Shown here in pieces: positions 16,929 through 23,257 of a DNA stretch of 37,940 nucleotides; the stretch's first letter is position 1; each line of letters begins with the position of its first letter. Position numbers and translations under genes: made by a program. Source of the DNA: Bacteroidota bacterium (GTDB lineage Bacteria > Bacteroidota > Bacteroidia > Chitinophagales > Saprospiraceae); NCBI GenBank assembly GCA_018222965.1, contig JAAEZH010000042.1, forward strand, positions 10,401 through 48,340, in the 5' to 3' direction. The notes below the pieces were generated by a model. That model searched no databases. It saw only the letters and a list, made by a program, of their open reading frames with translations, and was not told where the DNA came from.

Positions 16929-17681
16929 ATGCTCGAAATTAAAGATCTGTATGTATCCGTTGAGGATCAGGAAATTCTTCGCGGAATCAACTTGCAGGTA
17001 AATCCCGGTGAAGTACATGCTATTATGGGACCGAATGGTTCCGGTAAAAGTACACTGGCCAGCGTATTGGCCGGACGGGAAGAATATGAAGTTACCAGTG
17101 GCAGCGTCACCTTTAAAGGAGATGACCTGCTGGATATGGATGTGGATGAAAGAGCCCATGCCGGTGTTTTTTTGGCTTTCCAGTATCCGGTAGAAATCCC
17201 GGGTGTTAGTACCGCCACTTTTTTGAAAAGTTCGATCAACGCCATCCGTAAAGCACGTGGGCAGGAAGAACTCAAGCCGGTAGACATGCTCAAATTGCTG
17301 CGCCAAAAAGCAGCTGAGTTGGAAATTGATCCAAAGTTCCTCCAGCGTTCCCTCAACGAAGGTTTCTCCGGTGGAGAGAAGAAGCGCAATGAGATGCTTC
17401 AAATGTCCTTGCTTGAGCCAACCCTTGGTATTCTGGATGAGACCGATAGCGGACTCGACATCGACGCACTCAAAGTCGTGTCTGATGCGGTAAATAAATT
17501 GCGCAGCCCCGACCGCAGCTTTGTGGTAGTGACCCACTATCAGCGCCTCCTTGACTACATCGTACCCGATTTTGTGCATGTATTAAGCAAAGGTCAGATT
17601 GTGCGTTCAGGCGATAAAAGCCTGGCACTGGAATTGGAAGCGCGCGGTTATGACTGGGTTCGTGAAGGAGCCGTGCAATAA
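16929..17681 (+). CDS. sufC: SufC, Fe-S assembly ATPase
   Basis: 250 residues, a standard SufC length. ABC-type ATPase that drives conformational change of the SufBCD scaffold. Walker A is GPNGSGKS at residues 34-41, the signature is FSGGEKKR near 146-153, Walker B ends LGILDETDSGLD with Glu171, and the switch His is His203 in VVTHYQRLL. The SufC-specific LDETDSGLD motif separates it from transporter ATPases. There are no membrane segments. It is followed by a 102-bp gap with a hairpin before sufD, the longest gap in the operon. Confidence 0.97.
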   Translation: MLEIKDLYVSVEDQEILRGINLQVNPGEVHAIMGPNGSGKSTLASVLAGREEYEVTSGSVTFKGDDLLDMDVDERAHAGVFLAFQYPVEIPGVSTATFLKSSINAIRKARGQEELKPVDMLKLLRQKAAELEIDPKFLQRSLNEGFSGGEKKRNEMLQMSLLEPTLGILDETDSGLDIDALKVVSDAVNKLRSPDRSFVVVTHYQRLLDYIVPDFVHVLSKGQIVRSGDKSLALELEARGYDWVREGAVQ

Positions 17682-17693
17682 GCTATACCGACG

Positions 17694-17717
17694 ACGAAGT
17701 AGGTTGAGTTACTTCGT
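17694..17717 (+). promoter_or_regulatory. Hairpin in the sufC-sufD gap
   Basis: ACGAAGTA (17694-17701) pairs with TACTTCGT (17710-17717) across an 8-nt loop, with CCG/CGG pairing further out (17688-17690 with 17721-17723). No T-run follows, so it is not a terminator. It could protect or process the mRNA and set the ratio of SufBC to the downstream proteins. Confidence 0.45.
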
Positions 17718-17783
17718 GTACGGCATTCCCCAAAACGGGTAGTTAACTACTTTGCTTTGGGTAAAAACAGAAATGAGATAATA

Positions 17784-19106
17784 ATGGCAGAAACGCTGCA
17801 GACAAATAAAACAGACCGGAAATCCCGGTTTTATACCCTTTTCTCCTCCCTGGAGCAGAGTCTGAATGGCCAGACGAGCCGTGCTGACCACGCTATTCGA
17901 CGAAAGTCGATGGAGAAACTCGCACAAATGGAGTTTCCCACGCGCCGGGACGAGGATTGGAAATACACGAGTGTAGTTCCGGTACTTAAGCCAGACTGGA
18001 GCCTTCCTTCCGCTTCCGCGAATGACACACATTCGGCGGCAGCCGGTGAAGGCATTAAACTGTATTTCTTCAATGGTATGCTGGATCAGGAAGTTTCTGA
18101 TCTGGACAAGCTGCCCGAAGGATTGCTGCTTTGCTCCATTGCTGATGCTTTGGAAATGGATACGGAGCGCGCCCGGGTGGAGAAATTGCTCGACAAAGAA
18201 GTTGAGCTTGCCGAAAATGCATTTGTACCGCTTAATGGCGCATTTGCCAGCAATGGTTTATACCTGCGGCTGAAGAAGGGTGTTCGACTTTCGTCGGATA
18301 TTCATTTCGTTTATACGAATGATGGTTCGGCGCAAGCCACTATGATTAATCCGCAAACGATTATCGTACTGGAAAGCTCTTCTGAAATGCGGATCGTGGA
18401 AAGCTTCAACGGACAATCCGGACAGACCTTTACCAATATCCTCAATCGTTTTGAGGTGGGCGCAAATGCCCGGCTGGAACACTACAAATTTCAGTTGGAG
18501 AATAAAGAATCTTTCCAGATTAATAATACCAAAGCCTGGTTGAACAGAGACAGTGTGTATTCCAATTACAACCTGGATTTGGGCGGCGCTTTGGTACGGA
18601 ATAATGTAATATCTGTTCTGCTTGACAGCAATATTACGGCCAACCTTTACGGCGCTTTCCTCGGAGTAGATCGCCAGCATCTGGATACGCAAACCTTTAT
18701 CGACCACGCTTTCCCGCATTGTCAGAGTAATGAGCTGTACAAAGGCATTCTGACCGATCGGGCCAAAGGGGTGTTTAATGGTAAAGTGATCGTAAGGCCC
18801 GATGCGCAAAAGACCAACGCATTCCAGCAAAACAGCAATTTGGTATTGTCGCCAACAGCGGTGATGGATACCAAGCCGCAACTGGAAATCTTTGCAGACG
18901 ATGTGCGTTGCAGTCACGGTGCTACTATTGGCCAATTGGACGAAACCTCGGTGTTTTATCTGAAGAGCCGGGGTATTCCGGATGCACAGGCACGTCGATT
19001 GCTGCAACTGGCTTTCCTGCAGGAAGTGCTGGATACCATTGAGGTGGAATATCTGCACGATTATGCCTCAGGCTTACTGAAAGCGAAGTTTGAAGAGACG
19101 AAGTAA
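17784..19106 (+). CDS. sufD: SufD, Fe-S cluster assembly scaffold
   Basis: 440 residues from the ATG at 17784 (MAETLQTNKTDRKSRFYTLF); a TTG nine codons earlier is less likely. SufD is the SufB paralogue in the SufBC2D complex and helps iron entry. Family signs are RRDEDWKYTSV in the N-terminal half, the beta-helix core, and the C-terminal block DVRCSHGATIGQLDETSVFY, in which His378 lies where E. coli SufD has the functionally important His360. The segment FYLKSRGIPDAQARRLLQLA is conserved. It lies 29 bp upstream of the presumed sufS start. Confidence 0.95.
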   Translation: MAETLQTNKTDRKSRFYTLFSSLEQSLNGQTSRADHAIRRKSMEKLAQMEFPTRRDEDWKYTSVVPVLKPDWSLPSASANDTHSAAAGEGIKLYFFNGMLDQEVSDLDKLPEGLLLCSIADALEMDTERARVEKLLDKEVELAENAFVPLNGAFASNGLYLRLKKGVRLSSDIHFVYTNDGSAQATMINPQTIIVLESSSEMRIVESFNGQSGQTFTNILNRFEVGANARLEHYKFQLENKESFQINNTKAWLNRDSVYSNYNLDLGGALVRNNVISVLLDSNITANLYGAFLGVDRQHLDTQTFIDHAFPHCQSNELYKGILTDRAKGVFNGKVIVRPDAQKTNAFQQNSNLVLSPTAVMDTKPQLEIFADDVRCSHGATIGQLDETSVFYLKSRGIPDAQARRLLQLAFLQEVLDTIEVEYLHDYASGLLKAKFEETK

Positions 19107-19135
19107 AATATAAAAGGATCGAAACGAAATCATCC

Positions 19136-20365
19136 ATACCGACTGCTATTCCTGATTTTCAAAAGATTCGGGCAGACTTTCCGATTCTGCAGGAGCCAAT
19201 GAATGGAAAGCCCATGGCCTTTTTGGACAGTGCGGCATCCAGTCAAAAGCCCGAGCAGGTATTGGAAGCACTGGATCATTACTATCGAACGCAAAATGCG
19301 AATGTGCATCGGGGGGTTTATGCCCTCAGTCAGATTGCAACGGATGCATTTGAGAGCAGTCGGCGTACTGTACAGCAATTTATCAATGCCGGCTCAGAGC
19401 GGGAAGTGATATTTGTGCGCGGTACCACGGAGGGTATCAATCTGGTAGCCTCTTCGTTCGGACGCACCTTTTTCAAAGCGGGTAGCGAAATTCTGATCAC
19501 CGGGATGGAGCACCACTCCAATATTGTGCCCTGGCAATTAATTGCCGAGCAAACCGGTGCCGTTTTAAAAGTTGTTCCGGTAACCGACAGCGGAGAGATT
19601 GAGTTGGATGTATATGCTTCCATGCTCAGTGAAAAGACGGCTCTCGTAGCTGCAGTGCATGTATCCAACGCGCTGGGTACGGTGAATCCGGTAGAAGCCA
19701 TGATTCGTCTGGCTCATGAGCAGGACATTCCGGTGTTGCTGGATGGTGCACAAGCCGTACCCCACATGAAAGTGGATGTACAGGCATTGGATGCAGACTT
19801 TTACGTTTTCTCCGCACACAAAATGTTGGGCCCGACCGGTTTTGGCATATTGTATGGAAAAGAAAAGTGGCTGGATAAAATGCCGCCATACCACGGAGGA
19901 GGGGAGATGATCAAAGAAGTAACCTTTGAGAAAACCACCTTCAACGAGTTGCCCTTTAAGTTTGAAGCCGGAACGCCTGATATTTCAGGTGCCGTAGCCA
20001 TGGAGGCCGCAATCCGGTATCTGGAAGCGATCGGCATGGATCAGGTAATGCGCCGCGAGCAGGAGTTGTTGGAATACGGTACCGAAAAACTGTTGGCAAT
20101 CGACGGCATTCGGATGTATGGTACGGCACCTCATAAAGCCGGGGTAATGTCTTTCCTGCTGGAAGGCGTTCATCCATTTGATCTGGGTACACTGTTGGAT
20201 AAAATGGGAATCGCGGTGCGAACGGGCCACCATTGTACGCAGCCATTGATGGCTCGATTTGGGATTCCCGGTACCGTACGTGCTTCCCTTGGAATTTATA
20301 ACAATGAAGCAGACCTTGATCAACTCACAGAAGGGGTGATCCGGGCTGCCACGATGCTACGATAA
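19136..20365 (+). CDS. sufS: SufS cysteine desulfurase (non-ATG or damaged start)
   Basis: PLP enzyme that takes sulfur from cysteine and hands it to SufE. It shows GTTEGINLVA, MEHHSNIVPW, the Schiff-base Lys in FSAHKMLGPTG and the catalytic Cys in GHHCTQPLMARFG. The first in-frame ATG (19199) would give 388 residues and drop the conserved N-terminal helix and strand (FQKIRADFPIL), which is encoded in frame just upstream. No ATG, GTG or TTG exists between the sufD stop and 19199 in this frame. The codon at 19136 is ATA; starting there gives PTAIPDFQKIRADFPIL and 409 residues, close to the 406 of E. coli SufS, and puts Lys229 and Cys366 near E. coli 226 and 364. ATT (19148) is an alternative start; a base error at 19138 is another explanation. 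The start coordinate is therefore an inference. Confidence 0.9.
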   Translation: MPTAIPDFQKIRADFPILQEPMNGKPMAFLDSAASSQKPEQVLEALDHYYRTQNANVHRGVYALSQIATDAFESSRRTVQQFINAGSEREVIFVRGTTEGINLVASSFGRTFFKAGSEILITGMEHHSNIVPWQLIAEQTGAVLKVVPVTDSGEIELDVYASMLSEKTALVAAVHVSNALGTVNPVEAMIRLAHEQDIPVLLDGAQAVPHMKVDVQALDADFYVFSAHKMLGPTGFGILYGKEKWLDKMPPYHGGGEMIKEVTFEKTTFNELPFKFEAGTPDISGAVAMEAAIRYLEAIGMDQVMRREQELLEYGTEKLLAIDGIRMYGTAPHKAGVMSFLLEGVHPFDLGTLLDKMGIAVRTGHHCTQPLMARFGIPGTVRASLGIYNNEADLDQLTEGVIRAATMLR

Positions 20366-20366
20366 T

Positions 20367-20783
20367 ATGACGATCAACGAAATCCAGGACGAAATAATTG
20401 AGGAGTTTGGCTTCTTCGAGGATTGGATGGAGAAGTATGGCTACATCATTGATCTGGGAAAAAACCTGCCATTGATTGATGCTCAATACAAGGATGAGGA
20501 GCACCAGATAAAAGGTTGTCAGAGCCAGGTATGGTTGCAGGCAGATATGGAAGAGGACCGGGTGCGTTTTACGGCTGATAGTGATGCCGTAATTACGAAA
20601 GGCATAATAGCTTTGTTGATCCGGGTGTTTGACAATCAGAAAGCGGCAGACATAGCCCATGCGGATCTGTACTTTATTGATAAGATCGGATTGAAAGAGC
20701 ATCTTTCGCCTACCCGGTCCAATGGATTATTGAGTATGGTGAAGCAGATGAAGTATTACGGATTGGCACTGAGTGCCAGGTAG
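20367..20783 (+). CDS. sufE: SufE, sulfur acceptor
   Basis: 138 residues, typical length. SufE accepts persulfide from SufS and passes it to SufB. The acceptor Cys is Cys51 in IKGCQSQVWLQA, at the same position as in E. coli SufE. The N-terminal helix IQDEIIEEFGFFEDWMEKYGYIIDLG and the C-terminal GLKEHLSPTRSNGLLSM are family hallmarks. Its ATG lies one base after the sufS stop, so translational coupling is likely. Confidence 0.96.
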   Translation: MTINEIQDEIIEEFGFFEDWMEKYGYIIDLGKNLPLIDAQYKDEEHQIKGCQSQVWLQADMEEDRVRFTADSDAVITKGIIALLIRVFDNQKAADIAHADLYFIDKIGLKEHLSPTRSNGLLSMVKQMKYYGLALSAR

Positions 20784-20816
20784 GACCATTCGCGGAAGCG
20801 GAAAAGAAAGAATTTC

Positions 20817-21134
20817 ATGGCATTAGACAGAGATAAAATACAAGAACAGATCATTGAACAGATCCAGACGGTCTATGATCCGGAGATACCGGTAGATATC
20901 TGGCAGCTGGGATTGATCTATGAAGTGACGGTAAAGGAGGATGGTATTGTTTTCATTCGCATGACCCTGACATCTCCTGCTTGTCCGGTGGCGGAATCGC
21001 TGCCTTTGGAAGTGCAGGAAAAAGCTATGTCGGTGGAGGGCGTTAAAGACGTAGATTTGCGTCTGGTATGGGATCCACCATGGAATAAAGAAATGATGAG
21101 CGAAGAGGCCCGCTTTGCTTTGGATATGTTTTAG
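20817..21134 (+). CDS. sufT: SufT-like MIP18/DUF59 Fe-S maturation protein
   Basis: 105 residues. The MIP18 (DUF59/PaaD-like) family helps load Fe-S clusters on target proteins. The protein shows the core VYDPEIPVDIWQLGLIYEV, the motif MTLTSPACPVAESLPLEV with the conserved Cys, and VKDVDLRLVWDPPWNKEMMSEE. It follows sufE after 33 bp in the same direction, a position usual in Bacteroidota suf operons. The symbol sufT follows common usage for this operon member; the biochemical role is inferred from the family. Confidence 0.9.
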   Translation: MALDRDKIQEQIIEQIQTVYDPEIPVDIWQLGLIYEVTVKEDGIVFIRMTLTSPACPVAESLPLEVQEKAMSVEGVKDVDLRLVWDPPWNKEMMSEEARFALDMF

Positions 21135-21164
21135 GCTATCATTTGACCATTGAATGAACGAATT

Positions 21165-21656
21165 ATGAAGATCTCAGCACAAGACGAGTATGGTTTGCGG
21201 ATAATCCTTCGGATAGCCCGTGCAGAAGATCCTGAAGAGGGGTTGACTATTGCCCAATTGGCCGAATTGGAAGGCCTGTCGCATCCCTATGTAGCCAAGA
21301 TCACCCGTGTATTGCGGATTGCGGAATTATTGGACAGTACCAAGGGGCGTAAAGGAGGCTATGTATTAGCCAAACCGGCTAAGGAAATTAAAGTGGCGGA
21401 AGTCTTGCGGTCTTTGGGTGGCAAACTCTTTGATGCGGAGTTCTGCGCCTCTTATTCCGGGCAGGGAAAAATATGTACCAATTCGTTGGATTGTTCGGTG
21501 CGTTCTTTGTGGCAGATGGTTCAGGGCTGCGTGGATAAACTATTGGATTCCGTTACTTTAGATGATCTGATCGGTAAAGAAGAAAACACCAGCCAGCATT
21601 TGCAGGACATGGCCAATCAGTTGGCACTTACTCAAAAACAGTCTGATCCTGTTTAA
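21165..21656 (+). CDS. Rrf2-family transcriptional regulator, putative Fe-S sensor
   Basis: 163 residues from the ATG at 21165 (MKISAQDEYGLRIILRIARA), which matches the normal Rrf2 N-terminus; a TTG five codons earlier is unlikely. Residues about 1-75 form the winged helix (LTIAQLAELEGLSHPYVAKITRVLRIAELLDSTKGRKGGY). Three cysteines, Cys94, Cys104 and Cys110, lie in the loop where IscR (92, 98, 104) binds its cluster, although the first spacing is longer (nine residues between rather than five). By family and location it probably senses Fe-S status and represses this operon, perhaps at the inverted repeat 15394-15423 (inference). 30 bp after sufT, 22 bp before bshB1. Confidence 0.92.
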   Translation: MKISAQDEYGLRIILRIARAEDPEEGLTIAQLAELEGLSHPYVAKITRVLRIAELLDSTKGRKGGYVLAKPAKEIKVAEVLRSLGGKLFDAEFCASYSGQGKICTNSLDCSVRSLWQMVQGCVDKLLDSVTLDDLIGKEENTSQHLQDMANQLALTQKQSDPV

Positions 21657-21678
21657 TTTTTGTCTTTAAAACAAGTCG

Positions 21679-22413
21679 GTGAAAACAGATATTTTGGCCT
21701 TCGGAGCTCATCCGGATGATGTAGAACTAAGTTGCAGTGGCACCTTGCTGCGCCATATCGATCAGGGGAAAATCGTTGGACTGGTTGACTTAACTCGTGG
21801 TGAGTTGGGTAGCCGGGGCTCGGCTGACCTGCGAGATCAGGAAGCCGCTCATGCAGCCAAGCTAATGGGGGCCGCTTTCCGCGAAAATCTGCGCATGGCT
21901 GATGGTTTCTTTTCCTATAACCGGGAAAATTTGCTTAAAGTCATCCGGATGATCCGGAAATATCAACCTGAGATCGTGCTGGCCAATTCACTGAAAGACC
22001 GTCATCCCGATCACGGACGTGCCGCCAAACTAGTTGCCGAAGCTTGTTTTTATGCGGGCCTAATTCGTATTGAAACAAAAGATGAAAACGGAAATGCTCA
22101 GGAGCATTGGCGTCCCAAAGCCGTGTACCATTATATCCAGGATATGAATCTGGAGCCAGATTTTGTCGTAGACATTTCGGAATACATCGACAAGAAGATG
22201 GAATTGATACAGGCTTTCAAATCTCAATTTTACCAGACCAAAGACGACGGCACTTATGCCGACCAGCCGGAAACCCCTATTTCCGGAGCCGGATTTTTAA
22301 ATTTCCTCAAATCTAAGGGAGCAACGATGGGCCGCCCGGCTAATTTTGATTATGCAGAAGGATTTCAGGTAGCACGTACGCCGGGAGTGAAGGATTTGTT
22401 TGTATTGGGATAG
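21679..22413 (+). CDS. bshB1: BshB1, bacillithiol biosynthesis deacetylase
   Basis: 244 residues with a GTG start at 21679 (VKTDILAFGAHPDDVELSCS). LmbE/PIG-L-family zinc hydrolase that removes acetyl from GlcNAc-malate to give GlcN-malate in bacillithiol synthesis. The zinc motif AHPDD (His11, Asp14) and the second site KDRHPDHGRAAKL (His109, Asp111, His112) are intact; TRGELGSRGSADLRDQEA is the BshB1 hallmark that separates it from general LmbE proteins, and KSQFYQT and NFDYAEGFQVART are also typical. It is the last gene of the operon, 22 bp after the Rrf2 gene. Confidence 0.95.
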   Translation: MKTDILAFGAHPDDVELSCSGTLLRHIDQGKIVGLVDLTRGELGSRGSADLRDQEAAHAAKLMGAAFRENLRMADGFFSYNRENLLKVIRMIRKYQPEIVLANSLKDRHPDHGRAAKLVAEACFYAGLIRIETKDENGNAQEHWRPKAVYHYIQDMNLEPDFVVDISEYIDKKMELIQAFKSQFYQTKDDGTYADQPETPISGAGFLNFLKSKGATMGRPANFDYAEGFQVARTPGVKDLFVLG

Positions 22414-22526
22414 TAGCATCGCACCAGGAATCGAAAAAATCATTGCAACTCAGAAAATCCAAAAACAACTTCAAGGGTGATTATTTAAAAGTTTGATTTT
22501 TCGCTGATAATGTCGTCAATGGAGCA

Positions 22527-22549
22527 TTTTTTGACTTGAGGTCAAAAAA
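22527..22549. terminator. AT-rich hairpin after bshB1, possible weak terminator
   Basis: TTTTTTGAC (22527-22535) pairs with GTCAAAAAA (22541-22549), loop TTGAG. It is 113 nt past the bshB1 stop; the stem is AT-rich and the plus strand lacks a good T-run afterwards, so efficiency is doubtful. Confidence 0.35.
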
Positions 22550-22572
22550 ATATTATTCTTAATAATAAAGCC

Positions 22573-22602
22573 TTGCTTTATCGTTAAAAAATAATATCTT
22601 TG
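22573..22602 (+). promoter_or_regulatory. Promoter in front of the structured leader
   Basis: TTG (22573-22575), a 19-nt spacer and TATCTTTG (22595-22602) match the Bacteroidota consensus well. Start of transcription is expected near 22608, about 650 nt before the giant-gene ATG. Confidence 0.72.
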
Positions 22603-22607
22603 GATTA

Positions 22608-23120
22608 ATTCAAGTTGAAAGGGTTGTACTCCCCCCCACACAACTCCCCCCCACCCTTTTTAATTAATATTCCCCCTGCCGATTGCCACAAACGCTCTAT
22701 AAGTAACCTAAAATTCTATGCTATTATATGTAAAGAATAAAACCCTTTTTTATTAAGTCCTATTTTTACGCTCCTATATTGTCCACGTAAGTGGAATCCT
22801 ACCAAAATAAATTACACCTGTTTTTACTCTGTTTCTGAGTACCTGGTACTCAGCTAGCAGATGGTTTATTATCGTTTTCTATCCCCCGCGTTGATAGAAA
22901 TACAGGTTTGATTTATTATTTAATTTCAATTTATCAGGCATAGGCTGGTTTTAATAAGTTGTTGGTTTTCAACAGCCTGTTGGGCTATTGCCTATAACTT
23001 CCCACAATCCGATTTAAGATAATTGGCTTTAAAGATTGCCAGTCAATTTTTAGCCTGACCGATTTTATTGGTAGGACCAATATAGGACGAGTGTGCCCCG
23101 ACGGGGGCCACTCCTTTTTT
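22608..23120 (+). ncRNA. Candidate structured RNA of about 510 nt (terminated leader or sRNA)
   Basis: Bounded by the promoter at 22573-22602 and the intrinsic terminator at 23089-23120, and containing at least four local hairpins. It does not show signatures I know for RNase P RNA, tmRNA or SRP RNA. No known riboswitch core was recognised. Both ends and the RNA nature are inferred from sequence only. Confidence 0.35.
23089..23120 (+). terminator. Strong intrinsic terminator 137 bp upstream of the giant gene
   Basis: Stem GAGTG (23089-23093) with CACTC (23109-23113) stacked on GCCCC (23095-23099) with GGGGC (23104-23108), one bulged T and a 4-nt loop, followed by CTTTTTT. It will end most transcripts coming from bshB1 or from the leader promoter. 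Confidence 0.85.
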
Positions 23121-23179
23121 CCTTTTCTGTTGGTCTCCATTTGTTGGTTTTGGCTGTAAGATTGAGTAAGAAAAAACTT

Positions 23180-23209
23180 CCTTTCGAAAATGAAATGCCA
23201 TTCGAAAGG
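23180..23209 (+). promoter_or_regulatory. 9-bp inverted repeat just upstream of the giant gene
   Basis: CCTTTCGAA (23180-23188) and TTCGAAAGG (23201-23209) are perfect complements with 12 nt between, ending 48 bp before the ATG at 23258. It may be a protein-binding site or a 5' stem-loop. Confidence 0.5.
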
Positions 23210-23257
23210 CTTGTATTGTATTGCAAATTATTATCCGTGAATGTAAATCAGGATGCC

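Larger units (their letters stand above)
22414..23257 (+). other. 844-bp structured non-coding leader before the giant surface-protein gene
   Basis: No reading frame looks coding. In order it holds: an AT-rich hairpin (22527-22549); a good promoter (22573-22602); a stem enclosing two C7 tracts (22618-22657); a hairpin with a GUAA tetraloop (22782-22795); an 8-bp hairpin (22835-22853); a 7-bp hairpin (22877-22899); a pair of mutually exclusive stems sharing 22940-22947; an intrinsic terminator (23089-23120); and a 9-bp inverted repeat (23180-23209). This could be one terminated RNA of about 510 nt or the attenuated 5' leader of the giant gene. Confidence 0.6.

Noticed and set aside
16917-17579. 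220-codon frame on the minus strand opposite sufC
   Set aside because: Shadow of sufC, whose Walker motifs prove the plus-strand frame.
18258-19058. 266-codon frame on the minus strand opposite sufD
   Set aside because: Shadow of the strongly supported sufD gene; it has no recognisable motifs.
19107-19198. Frameshift between sufD and sufS explaining the missing start
   Set aside because: The N-terminal SufS motif is in the same frame as the rest of the protein, and no ATG occurs in any plus frame of this stretch, so a frameshift does not supply a start.
22600-23120. tmRNA, RNase P RNA or SRP RNA
   Set aside because: None of the conserved core sequences of these RNAs, as I know them, is present.
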